In this document: one piece after another, positions 1 through 12,500 of the stretch
Layout: the number at the start of each line of letters is the position of its first letter
How positions within the stretch are numbered: the stretch's first letter is position 1
Assembly: GCF_038446525.1 (NCBI RefSeq)
Contig: NZ_CP151792.1
Coordinates: forward strand, 992,001 to 1,056,000
Reading direction: 5' to 3'
Origin: Methanolobus sp. ZRKC5
GTDB lineage: Archaea; Halobacteriota; Methanosarcinia; Methanosarcinales; Methanosarcinaceae
Length of the DNA stretch: 64,000 nt
Notes under the pieces: model-generated
The model's input: only the letters and a program-made list of their open reading frames with translations
The model's database searches: none
What the model was told of the DNA's origin: nothing
Program-made: the position numbers and the translations under genes

Positions 1-549
1 GTATCCAAAGTGAGATTTACCATTTTTCTTAGTCCAGGTTCCATCTTTGCTTCTTCTTGTTTTCGCATCTTTTCCTCTGAGTACATCTGCTTTTGCATGT
101 CCTGGATCTGAGTGAATAAAAGTTGCATCCTGGATCATTCCTTTTTTAATCTTCAAACCAAGAGCATCAAGCTGATTCTGCATTTCATCCCACACCGCTT
201 TTTCTTTACCATTGTCGATAATTCTCTTCCTGAATGACCAGACAGTTGTACTGTCTGGTACATATTCAGGAAATCCCAGGAATTTCCTAAAGGATATCCT
301 GTCAATACACTGCTTTTCAAGCTCAGCATCAGAAAGACCATGCCATTGTTGCAGAACAAGCATCTTGAACATTACAATAACATCAGCTTCAGGCCGTCCG
401 CCTGAAGCTGTTCTGTTTATGTACATTGACTCCAGAATAGGGCGAAAAGGCTTCCAATCTACTAAATATTCAATTTCAGCAAGCTTATCTCCGACAGATT
501 GGAGACGCTTATATTCTTCATTTAAGGCAAAATCAGTAAAAGAATCCAT
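1..549 (-). CDS. IS5-family transposase, N-terminal part (window edge)
   Basis: This is the 5' part of a DDE transposase that enters from the left edge; start codon at 549. The visible protein is identical to the first 183 residues or so of the full transposase at 4960-5904 except for one base change. It holds the DUF772/InsH-type N-terminal helical domain and the first part of the catalytic domain. No start or frame problem is visible, so the copy may be intact outside the window. Confidence 0.9.
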   Translation of the reverse strand, partial: MDSFTDFALNEEYKRLQSVGDKLAEIEYLVDWKPFRPILESMYINRTASGGRPEADVIVMFKMLVLQQWHGLSDAELEKQCIDRISFRKFLGFPEYVPDSTTVWSFRKRIIDNGKEKAVWDEMQNQLDALGLKIKKGMIQDATFIHSDPGHAKADVLRGKDAKTRRSKDGTWTKKNGKSHFGY

Positions 550-625
550 AATAGTAAATTTGCTTTGCTATTATTTAAATTTTATTAAATTGTATGAGTA
601 TTGATGGTAGTTTCTCGAAATCCTC
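1..625 (-). mobile_element. IS5-family element, copy A (cut by window edge)
   Basis: Bases 1-625 match bases 5356-5980 (copy B) almost exactly; I see one difference, in the run near 523 (tggagacg versus tggaaacg). Identity stops at 625/5980, which fixes this end of the element at ...tttctcgaaatcctc. The far end lies outside the window. The insertion point falls inside the signal-peptide region of the surface gene that follows. Confidence 0.93.
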
Positions 626-1252
626 AGTAATCTAAAAATTATCGCTTTATTGGTGATTGCAACATTGATGATAATTGGAACGGCAGCAGCGACCACTCAA
701 TCATCAACAGTATCTGTAGAACTTGTCAATGGGGAATGCAGTCTTGACATGTGGACATATGGAAATCATAACAGCATAATCAGTGGTTTTGAGTCCTATT
801 TCAGTAGCAGCGTTAAAGGTGGCATATGGACAAATTCCGATGGAAGACTTGCTGTACTTACTGAAAATGGTTATATGAAAATAACTACCGAATATCCAAC
901 TGATTGCTTCTGCATTGTATTTGCCAGTGACCGGAACGATGGATATGCAAGAGTTGTTCTAGACGGCAAAAGAATTTGGACAGGAGACACATGGGCAAAC
1001 GTTAACACAGGACAAAATATCGATGCACAAAAAATAACGTCGTTGAAAATAACAGGTCTTGAAAACACTGTCCACACAATAAAAATAAAGAACTTGAATG
1101 TACGCGATGAATGCCATGATGGCCATGTGACAATTTACAAATACGGTTACAACTGTCCGGAAGATACAGAGATTCCTGAGTTCCCTACGATTGCACTTCC
1201 TGTAGCTGCAATACTTGGACTGGCATTCATATTCCAGAGAAAGGAAAAATAA
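626..1252 (+). pseudogene. PEF-CTERM surface protein, 5' end lost to IS insertion
   Basis: The open frame encodes a hydrophobic signal-peptide core followed by about 180 residues of an extracellular protein and a C-terminal sorting tail: IPEFPTIALP, a hydrophobic stretch, then QRKEK. That tail is the PEF-CTERM pattern known in Methanosarcina-type archaea, which is cut by an archaeosortase at the membrane. The only starts left are TTG at 650 or GTG at 653, inside the hydrophobic core. The frame reads back in phase (S-N-L-K-I-I-A-L-L) to the IS junction at 625, so the natural start codon and positive N-region were removed by the IS5 copy. The rest of the frame is intact, so the insertion is probably recent. 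The body has no family I recognise; Cys pairs suggest disulfides. It ends in a hairpin terminator at 1263-1292. Confidence 0.75.
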
Positions 1253-1262
1253 GTTAATTAAA

Positions 1263-1292
1263 ATGAAGCTCAATGAGCTTCATCTTTTTTTT
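1263..1292 (+). terminator. Hairpin terminator after the PEF-CTERM gene
   Basis: A perfect 10-bp inverted repeat (atgaagctca / tgagcttcat) is followed by eight T residues, directly after the stop codon of the surface gene. Confidence 0.7.
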
Positions 1293-1346
1293 AGTAGAAC
1301 TGCTTTGAACAGTTAGAATATTTTCAAAAAATGTCAGAAATATAAA

Positions 1347-1583
1347 TTATAAAGAAGATTCCTGTACCATAATCTTTGAAGCCATACCCCTGCCAAGCGC
1401 ATAATCGCACCCGTTTATGGATACGATGAGAGAACCATTTATGCCTCTCTTCACTTTAAGCAGGGTGTTCTCTATAAAGCCCATTGACCTGAGACGATTA
1501 AGCAGGGAACTACCCGCATTAATAGAAATAATCTTGCTGTTTTTACCTTCCGGCATCATTACAAGTGGTATGATCGGAGCCAT
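1347..1583 (-). CDS. feoA: FeoA-family protein (ferrous iron transport, SH3-like)
   Basis: This small protein (78 aa from the preferred start) fits the FeoA domain, a beta-barrel that associates with the FeoB ferrous-iron permease. Visible family features are the segment SLLNRLRSMGFIENTLLKV and the C-terminal G(C/R)DYALGRGMASKI segment. A longer frame opens at 1622, but GAGGT at 1591-1595 sits six bases before the ATG at 1583 and decides the start. No feoB is next to it in this window; stand-alone FeoA proteins are common in archaea and some act as metal-sensor adaptors. A TTAGGG-N2-CCCTAA palindrome lies upstream and may be a metal-repressor operator. Confidence 0.8.
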   Translation of the reverse strand: MAPIIPLVMMPEGKNSKIISINAGSSLLNRLRSMGFIENTLLKVKRGINGSLIVSINGCDYALGRGMASKIMVQESSL

Positions 1584-1655
1584 TTTTTTACCTCTATCGT
1601 TTTCTAGAAAAGCGATATTCAAAGAATACCAGCGATTTCATAGTCACTCACAATA

Positions 1656-1669
1656 TTAGGGAACCCTAA
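1656..1669. promoter_or_regulatory. Candidate DtxR-type operator upstream of feoA
   Basis: TTAGGG-AA-CCCTAA is a perfect 6-bp inverted repeat with a 2-base spacer, 72 bases upstream of the FeoA start. Its TTAGG...CCTAA arms resemble metal-dependent DtxR/IdeR boxes, and archaeal iron genes are often under DtxR-family repressors. The link to this gene is an inference from position. Confidence 0.4.
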
Positions 1670-1803
1670 CATTGATTGATACTGCAATATAGTGTTCTAT
1701 AGTATATATAAGTTACCAGGTTCAAATAAAAGTTGTCTATTGAACAATTAAACTTGCCCTTCCAACACAAGTAATTTAAATCTTAATTTGAATCCCTATC
1801 ATA

Positions 1804-3021
1804 ATGTCTCCTGATAAAAACGAATGGAAAATACCGGAACTTGTGATGGGTGTAAAGAATCTGGCAGCCTTGAAAGCATGTAAAGAACATGCAGATGCAG
1901 TTTACTTCTCACTTGACAGATTGAGCCTCAGGTCCAGAGCACAGGAGATCACAACTGAAAAACTTGCTGATTTTATTGAAGAGATACACAAAAAAGGAAT
2001 GAAAGGATACCTTGCAGTCAATTCCGTAATATACCCCCATGACCTCAAAGAACTGGATGAAGTACTTGAGTGTGCTGCCTCTGCAAATGTGGATGCTGTT
2101 ATCGCATGGGACCCTGCAACGATAACGAAAGCTGCTGATAAAGACCTGAGGATACATATATCAACCCAGGCAAATGTCTCGAACCAGATTACTGCAGAGT
2201 TCTATAGATCCCTTGGAGCCAGCAGGGTAGTGCTTGCACGAGAACTTAGTTTAGAGCAAATAAAACAGATTAAAGAAGATACCAAGATCGAACTTGAAGT
2301 ATTTGTCCACGGAGCCATGTGCCAGTCCATTTCCGGCAGGTGTTATCTTTCAGCATATCTGCTTGGAAAATCAGGTAACTGTGGAGAATGCAGCCAACCA
2401 TGTCGCTGGGAATGGTCCCTGCACTCGGATAACGGAGCAATCGTTGATATTGAAGGCAAATATCTAATGAGCGCAAAGGATCTCTGCATGATAGAACACA
2501 TACCTGAACTTGTCGAAGCAGGTGTCGATGCCTTCAAGGTTGAAGGAAGACTCCGAAACCCAGGATATACATCAACCGTGTCAAGATCTTATCGCCAGGC
2601 ACTTGATTTCTTCATAGATGGTATATATAATAAAAGCAACATTGTTCCCCTTAAAGAGAAACTGGCACTTGAATATAACAGGGGGTTTTCAACTGGCTTC
2701 TATTTCGGCCATCCAGGACCGGACAGTCTGGCATATGATTCTAACATGAATGCCTCACCAATAAAGAGAGAAGCCGTAGGAGTAGTTACAAATTACTACC
2801 CTAAGATGTCTGCAGCAGCAGTGAAGCTACTGGAAAAAGGATTGAATGTTGGTGATCACATCATATTTGAGGGTAGTACCACCTATCTGGAACAGGAAGT
2901 TACATCCATTGTTTATGAGGATGAAAATGTCAATTCGATTGAAAATGGGAACGAAATTGGTTTAAAAGTAGAAGATATTGTCCGCAAGAATGATCGTGTG
3001 TTCAGAATAAATAAAGATTAA
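1804..3021 (+). CDS. Peptidase U32-family protein
   Basis: A 405-residue protein of the U32 (PrtC/YegQ/TrhP/UbiU) family. The core motif is visible as ELEVFVHGAMC followed by a Cys series (GAMC, SGRC, GNCGEC, QPC), the cysteines that hold a 4Fe-4S cluster in characterised members. A TIM-barrel-like N-terminal half (MGVKNLAALKACKEHADAVYF) starts the protein. Characterised relatives act in tRNA or rRNA hydroxylation or in O2-independent ubiquinone hydroxylation rather than proteolysis, so RNA modification is more likely than peptidase activity. An ATG at 1804 matches the family start. It stands alone between feoA and transposon remnants. Confidence 0.85.
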   Translation: MSPDKNEWKIPELVMGVKNLAALKACKEHADAVYFSLDRLSLRSRAQEITTEKLADFIEEIHKKGMKGYLAVNSVIYPHDLKELDEVLECAASANVDAVIAWDPATITKAADKDLRIHISTQANVSNQITAEFYRSLGASRVVLARELSLEQIKQIKEDTKIELEVFVHGAMCQSISGRCYLSAYLLGKSGNCGECSQPCRWEWSLHSDNGAIVDIEGKYLMSAKDLCMIEHIPELVEAGVDAFKVEGRLRNPGYTSTVSRSYRQALDFFIDGIYNKSNIVPLKEKLALEYNRGFSTGFYFGHPGPDSLAYDSNMNASPIKREAVGVVTNYYPKMSAAAVKLLEKGLNVGDHIIFEGSTTYLEQEVTSIVYEDENVNSIENGNEIGLKVEDIVRKNDRVFRINKD

Positions 3022-3159
3022 AATCAATCATATTTTCAAGCCTTAGTGACATTTTTCATCAGCTTTTTGCTTTATGATAGTTTTTATATGTGCCCTCAAT
3101 AGCGTTTTTGAAAAATATGAAATATATATTTCACATATATACAGATATATATACTTCAG

Positions 3160-3459
3160 GTAGACAAAGAGCTCATCAAAAAAGCTAAAAACACAGCAAT
3201 AGACTTTAATGATGCTAAAGCAACAAATGTGGTAATGGAAACCATTTGATCAGGTATCGACCATATGGATGTGATTGAAGAAGGTATCATAGAAGCTATG
3301 AAATCCAAAGGAGACAGGTTTGAAGAAGGTAAGTTGTCACTTATGGAAATAACCACAGCATCAAAAACTATGAACAAGGGTATTGCAATACTTAAGCCAG
3401 CAGCTATCAGCGCACATGAAAATACTTGTTTCTTTGGAAATCCCATGCTAACATTTTAA
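3160..3459 (+). pseudogene. Remnant of methyltransferase corrinoid protein (MtmC/MttC type)
   Basis: Translation in one frame gives KELIKKAKNTAIDFNDAK...VVMETI-stop-SGIDHMDVIEEGIIEAM then FEEGKLSLMEITTASKTMNKGIAIL. This is the helical cap (B12-binding_2) of the small corrinoid proteins that carry methyl groups in methylamine or methanol methanogenesis; the family has FE(E/K)G(K/R)LFLP at the same place. There is an in-frame TGA at 3247, no start codon in the right place, and the cobalamin-binding DxHxxG domain is missing. The gene is dead. The stop is TGA, not the TAG read as pyrrolysine in methylamine methyltransferases. Confidence 0.65.
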
Positions 3460-3514
3460 CTAATAGCCAGTATGATTAGGCATACAATTATCTTTTATGT
3501 CTTAATTTATTTTT

Positions 3515-3646
3515 GGCTCTGTAGAAATCCTCTATTTTTTGGTGATAATTAAAGTCAACAAATATTCGGAATGTGCTGCATGACATTGATTAAATTTGCG
3601 AATTTAATTATATTGATGTTGATTTCAATAGGTTTTCTACAGAGCC
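3515..3646. mobile_element. 132-bp MITE with GGCTCTGTAGAAA ends
   Basis: Terminal inverted repeats (ggctctgtagaaa... / ...tttctacagagcc) bound 132 bp with no coding capacity. The element is flanked by an exact 8-bp direct repeat, ttattttt (3507-3514 and 3647-3654), the mark of a transposition event. The TIR and 8-bp duplication recall IS6-like ends, but that family link is tentative. Degenerate relatives are at 29625-29801 and near 51697. Confidence 0.75.
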
Positions 3647-3755
3647 TTATTTTTAATCTTTTATTACATATGTGTAATAGAGACTGTCTGAAAAGTCCGT
3701 TTACTTTAGATAATACATAGTGTAGTGCTATTTGAATCCATTACTTTTTTTATAC

Positions 3756-4834
3756 TATAGTTACTAACTTAACATTTTTAACTTATCATCCAGAAATGTC
3801 TCAATCCATTTTCTTGCGAAGCTAATCTTTGATGAACAATCAATAAACGCCTCAGAAATCAGATTTTTCATATGATCAAGATCTTTCACAAAATTGCGAG
3901 AAATAATTCTTTTGACACTTTTCCAGATGAATTCGATTGGATTCAAGTCGGGTGAATATGGAGGTAAATAGACCAATTCAATATCATTTGCCTGTGCAAA
4001 TTCCACTGTATATTTTGCTCGATGTGATCTAAAATTGTCGAGAATAATTACGATTCTCTCTCCCATGTTATTGTTTTTAACAGCTGATAAAAACGAACAT
4101 ACATCCTCCTTGGTTGAATGTTCTTTGAAATCAATAACAGAATTACCATTCAATGCATAAAAACCGAAGGAGTTTGCTTTTATCCTGGTTGTGTTTTTGA
4201 AGATGGCAGGTTTATTGAAAGACCATAAACGAACCGTATTTGATGTTGTTTGGGGAGATGATTCATCAAGAAATCCGATAACGCAATCATCATCGATTAA
4301 CGGTAAGTTTTTTTTAAACAATCTTCTGCATTTTGTGGTCTTCGATAATCATGCGCATATGGTTTGGCATGATGCATGCCAAACTTCTTCAAGATCACTA
4401 GTATTTGCTTAATGGTGTATTGAACCTTAAATTCATTATAAATGAGTTCCTGAACTTCTTTTGTAGACCAATCATCTCTTTCATGTAACATGTCCCTTAG
4501 TTTTTCTTTTTGATCATCAGTGAGTTTGGAAGGACATCCTCCTGAAAACCTAGGCTTTAATCCTTCATATCCGTCTTGATTCCACCGCTCTTGCCATTGA
4601 TATGCAACGGGTTTTGATATCCCTACAAGTTTAGCTGCTTCATTAACAGAAGCTCCTTCATAACGATGTTTAACAAAATATAAACGTTGTAGAACTCGTG
4701 TGTCTTTCTCTAATGACTTAATATGTTTAAGCAATTCTTCTGATGAAAGATGATGCTTTATCGGAATTTGTTCGGGTTTAGCCATACAGTATTGTTATAC
4801 TCAATTAATATTAAAAGTTTGGTTAATAACTATA
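3756..4834 (-). mobile_element. IS630-family element
   Basis: Imperfect terminal repeats (tatagttactaac at 3756; its partner ggttaataactata at 4821-4834) enclose a split IS630 transposase. The element targets TA, as the family does. Copy B of the IS5 element is inserted exactly at its right end. Confidence 0.8.
3764..4785 (-). CDS. IS630 transposase, two frames joined by -1 frameshift
   Basis: Frame 1 (4785 to 4297, 162 aa) has tandem helix-turn-helix domains (VNEAAKLVGISKPVAYQW). Frame 2 (to 3764) has the DDE catalytic domain: FLDES near its start, LDNFRSHRA, and YLPPYSPDLNPIEFIW, the IS630 signature. Frame 1 ends with DCLKKTYR-stop. A run of eight A at about 4308-4315 (reading tta aaa aaa) allows a -1 slip to LKKNLPLIDDD, which continues directly into the catalytic domain. 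So the two frames are one protein made by programmed -1 frameshifting, as described for many IS630 members. Full length after the shift is about 340 aa, normal for the family, so the element may be active. Confidence 0.88.
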
Positions 4835-5980
4835 GAGGATTTCGATATTCCCTCATTTTAGATCATTAAAGTATTCAAACTCAATTATATCCTCTCATTT
4901 TTTATCATTTTGTTTATTTCTCTTCATTAATCCTTATTTTTAGTATAGCTCCCGCTATCCTAAATTACTCCTTTGGTTTTTAGTGTCCTCAATTGATGCA
5001 GATTAAAACAAAAAGCTGTCATCAACATTTTTGCATTCACTCTTTCTACAGTTGTAACAAGAACCTTTCTGGTTTTAAATATTTCTTTTGTCACTGCATA
5101 CACTCTTTCGCAAGGGACTCTTTTCACACTTATTCTTTCATTTCTGAGGATATCCATTATTCCTAAAGGATGTCCTCTTACAGCTCGTTGCATTGTTGCT
5201 GCAAAACCTTTTGCTATTGCTCCAAAATATCCTTTATCTCTATACACCACTTCACCCTTTTCAGACAGATCAACCTGTGAATCGTGAAGTGATGCAGTTG
5301 TTGTCTCAAATCTTCTGATTAGTTCATAATCCTTATCAATAATTGTATGAAGTTTGTATCCAAAGTGAGATTTACCATTTTTCTTAGTCCAGGTTCCATC
5401 TTTGCTTCTTCTTGTTTTCGCATCTTTTCCTCTGAGTACATCTGCTTTTGCATGTCCTGGATCTGAGTGAATAAAAGTTGCATCCTGGATCATTCCTTTT
5501 TTAATCTTCAAACCAAGAGCATCAAGCTGATTCTGCATTTCATCCCACACCGCTTTTTCTTTACCATTGTCGATAATTCTCTTCCTGAATGACCAGACAG
5601 TTGTACTGTCTGGTACATATTCAGGAAATCCCAGGAATTTCCTAAAGGATATCCTGTCAATACACTGCTTTTCAAGCTCAGCATCAGAAAGACCATGCCA
5701 TTGTTGCAGAACAAGCATCTTGAACATTACAATAACATCAGCTTCAGGCCGTCCGCCTGAAGCTGTTCTGTTTATGTACATTGACTCCAGAATAGGGCGA
5801 AAAGGCTTCCAATCTACTAAATATTCAATTTCAGCAAGCTTATCTCCGACAGATTGGAAACGCTTATATTCTTCATTTAAGGCAAAATCAGTAAAAGAAT
5901 CCATAATAGTAAATTTGCTTTGCTATTATTTAAATTTTATTAAATTGTATGAGTATTGATGGTAGTTTCTCGAAATCCTC
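4835..5980 (-). mobile_element. IS5-family element, copy B (complete)
   Basis: 1146 bp bounded by inverted ends gaggatttcga (4835) and tcgaaatcctc (to 5980), with a 4-bp direct repeat TATA at 4831-4834 and 5981-5984. The left TATA is also the terminus of the IS630 element, so this IS transposed into the end of another transposon. Confidence 0.9.
4960..5904 (-). CDS. IS5-family transposase
   Basis: Complete 314-residue DDE transposase. The N-terminal DUF772 region is seen in GRPEADVIVMFKMLVLQQW and the catalytic core in MIQDATFIHSD (first Asp) and VVYRDKGYFG (second Asp), with the glutamate region near the C-terminus (NERISVKRVPCERVYAVTKE). Length and motif order match the IS5 group. Copy A at the left window edge is the same gene. 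One continuous frame, so no frameshift is needed. Confidence 0.92.
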   Translation of the reverse strand: MDSFTDFALNEEYKRFQSVGDKLAEIEYLVDWKPFRPILESMYINRTASGGRPEADVIVMFKMLVLQQWHGLSDAELEKQCIDRISFRKFLGFPEYVPDSTTVWSFRKRIIDNGKEKAVWDEMQNQLDALGLKIKKGMIQDATFIHSDPGHAKADVLRGKDAKTRRSKDGTWTKKNGKSHFGYKLHTIIDKDYELIRRFETTTASLHDSQVDLSEKGEVVYRDKGYFGAIAKGFAATMQRAVRGHPLGIMDILRNERISVKRVPCERVYAVTKEIFKTRKVLVTTVERVNAKMLMTAFCFNLHQLRTLKTKGVI

Positions 5981-6040
5981 TATAATTATTATCAAGAGAT
6001 ACACTTAAATTCATTTGATACAATTTGTTATAAAGAATTT

Positions 6041-6234
6041 GTAACTATTCAGCCTGATAAAAACACTATCAATAGCAATCTTGACAAAAAGTTGAGACCT
6101 ACATTTTATTAGGATCATTAATTTTGATTGTTGCCATTGATTGCTTTTTTGATTCTTAGGTTGTTAGTGAGCAAACATCTCCGTTTTGATTAAATCAGTA
6201 TCAATAGGCTAATTGTGGTAGGCTGAATAGTTAC
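6041..6234 (+). mobile_element. 194-bp GTAA-type MITE, copy 1
   Basis: Starts gtaactattcagcctg and ends with the inverse, caggctgaatagttac-like (here taggctgaatagttac). Flanked by an 8-bp direct repeat aagaattt (6033-6040, 6235-6242). TIRs beginning GTAA together with 8-bp duplications are the known signature of IS66-family elements, so this is probably a non-autonomous IS66 derivative. It differs by about one base from copy 4 (35989-36182). Confidence 0.88.
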
Positions 6235-6272
6235 AAGAATTTAAGCAATATGGGATATAAATATATTCTGTA

Positions 6273-6662
6273 TCTACTTCCAAACAAACTACATTCGTTT
6301 ATGGACCTGAAATATATGATAAACTCATACTTAGAGACCATTTGCTTTATAAAATAAACAAAAAAGTTGATTTTTCATTTATCAATGAGGTCTGTGAAGA
6401 CCTCTACTCGCCAAACAAAGGTAAACCTGTAACAAACACACCCGAGATGATGCTTCGCTCTGCAGTAGTCCAGTATCCCCATGATTATTCTGATAAGCAG
6501 ATGGAATATGAAGCACAAGTGAACATAATGGTAAAATGGTTCATTGGACTCAATTTAGATGATAATGCATATGACCATAGTGCATTGGGATATTTCAGAG
6601 ACAAACTTGGAAATGATAAGTGGAATGAGATTTTAATCAGGTATTATCCGACAGTCTCATAA
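6273..6662 (+). pseudogene. IS1182-type transposase remnant (N-terminal part)
   Basis: The frame reads QTTFVYGPEIYDKLILRDHLLYKINKKVDFSF... GLNLDDNAYDHSALGYFRDKL, the N-terminal DUF772 domain of IS1182-type transposases. The only start in frame is TTG at 6342, downstream of conserved residues, and the sequence stops at 6662, before the DDE domain. Both ends are lost. MITE copy 1 lies just upstream. Confidence 0.75.
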
Positions 6663-6911
6663 TAATGGAAACAAAGTAGACTTGTTCATACAAACTGTCT
6701 TTTTAGCCTTCAAAATATCTGCTACTTTTCATCGATCACAATTGAATTTGTGATTATTACAGTATAATATATTATAAGTAGAGAATTACTACCATATGCA
6801 TGCACAATCAAAATAACAATAAAAGATTGTAAGAATCAATAGTATCAGAATAACAAATAGATTAGTTTGTGTTAAAATCAATTTAGAAAAAAGAAAGTAG
6901 TAGTTAGTGTT
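6663..6911. other. Spacer downstream of the rRNA operon, with oligo-T terminator
   Basis: No gene is visible. On the minus strand, just past 5S, the sequence ctactttcttttttct (6883-6899 region) is a pyrimidine-rich tract of the type that ends archaeal rRNA transcripts. Confidence 0.4.
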
Positions 6912-7037
6912 GAGTGAGTTGGCAGCGATCCAGAGTTCCCGAAGACTCTCATACTTCAGTACAGTAAGGAACGCTGGCGGGCTTATCTTCTGTGTTCGGG
7001 ATGGGTACAGGAATTGCCCCGCCGCTATGGCCGCCAA
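6912..7037 (-). rRNA. rrf: 5S ribosomal RNA
   Basis: Minus strand reads TGGCGGCCATAGCGGCGGGG at the 5' side and ends ...GAACTCTGGATCGCTGCC, the standard archaeal 5S ends that pair into helix I. Length is about 125 nt. It is the last gene of the rRNA operon. End points are good to a few bases. Confidence 0.92.
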
Positions 7038-7066
7038 TCTCTCTCATGATGAATTTTAAACGGTAA

Positions 7067-7138
7067 AGCCAAGGTCCGGATTCGAACCGGAATGGAATCG
7101 CTCTGCAGGCGATTGCGTAGCCGCTCCGCCACCTTGGC
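7067..7138 (-). tRNA. tRNA-Cys (GCA)
   Basis: 72-nt cloverleaf: acceptor GCCAAGG/CCTTGGC, anticodon stem ATCGC/GCGAT with loop CTGCAGA (anticodon GCA), T-arm CCGGTTCGAATCCGG and discriminator T, which is typical of tRNA-Cys. No encoded CCA. It lies between 23S and 5S. Confidence 0.95.
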
Positions 7139-7231
7139 AATGAGCGATTCATGAATGAATCCATTGCATTTATACTTTACCATAAGGTCATGTATATTAA
7201 ACATGCACATATCAGATTTCGCCTGGACAAA

Positions 7232-10172
<2,941 letters not shown>

Positions 10173-10284
10173 TGTCCAGTGAGCGTCTGATATATGCATG
10201 CATATACACGATCTCATTGCAGCTGTCGTTGCTTCAGCCACTTCATCCTTCCCCGAAGAAATTACTCTCCAGGTGCACTAATAA

Positions 10285-10357
10285 TGGACTTGTTGGGATT
10301 CGAACCCAAGGCCTCCGCCTTGCAAAGGCGGCGATCTTCCAACTGATCTACAAGCCC
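10285..10357 (-). tRNA. tRNA-Ala (TGC) in the 16S-23S spacer
   Basis: 73-nt cloverleaf with acceptor GGGCTTG/CAAGTCC, anticodon stem CCGCC/GGCGG and loop TTTGCAA (anticodon TGC), T-arm GGGTTCGAATCCC, discriminator A. A spacer tRNA-Ala is standard in euryarchaeal rRNA operons. Confidence 0.96.
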
Positions 10358-10459
10358 CTCGTGGATTCCATTCTTAATGAATCCATGTAACTTTTTTCGG
10401 ATTTGGCAGTTTTTCGATTTCTGACCGGTTGTGGTGATCGGCTTTATGCCGATCTGCTT

Positions 10460-11934
<1,475 letters not shown>

Positions 11935-12500
11935 TGTTGATCTCACACAAAAGTTTAATGCATTTTGGAAGTCATTTAAGGAATTTTTAGGAAAGAACTC
12001 TCACTAGAGAATTTCTTTACTTTGCACATTAGTTGGTTAATTCCTTATTTAGGTAGTATATTAGACACTACCGGTCAGAATTAACCGAACTGCCAAATCC
12101 AACGTCAGGCAAGAAATAACTCTTGCCTCCACTTAATGAAAGGCGGTGATTGTAAGTGTTTTCGCGCATTCACGCGGACTCCTTCAAAGGACACCATCCT
12201 ATATATATCTTCCGAATCAAGAGATTCGAAAGCAAAGAAGGAACCTTTGTAACACCTACCTGATGAAATGAAATTAGTACTTCATCAATTTGTTCTCACA
12301 AAGCGAATTTTCCTGATGCGTTGGCCGCATCATTGGGCTCAGTGAGAGCACCCTTACAAGTCAATGCTGATATAAAAAGGTTGCGGAGAAAAGGGAGATA
12401 ACAATTGTGACTTGCAATAAAAGAAGACTATTCTGCTAAAAATATGAAAATTATAAGGCAATATCAGATGATATTGAGTGAATATTTTCTTTTATTGCCT
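11935..12500 (-). promoter_or_regulatory. rRNA operon leader and promoter
   Basis: No gene lies here. On the minus strand the TATA box ctttttatatc (12369-12379) is preceded by a G/C-rich stretch that could hold the BRE, and would start transcription near 12345. The 400-nt leader contains inverted repeats that form the 16S processing stem. The downstream neighbour is the convergent end of the transporter gene. Confidence 0.55.

Noticed and set aside
3247-3249. Stop codon in the corrinoid gene read as a pyrrolysine codon
   Set aside because: It is TGA, not TAG, corrinoid proteins do not need pyrrolysine, and the gene lacks its start and second domain.
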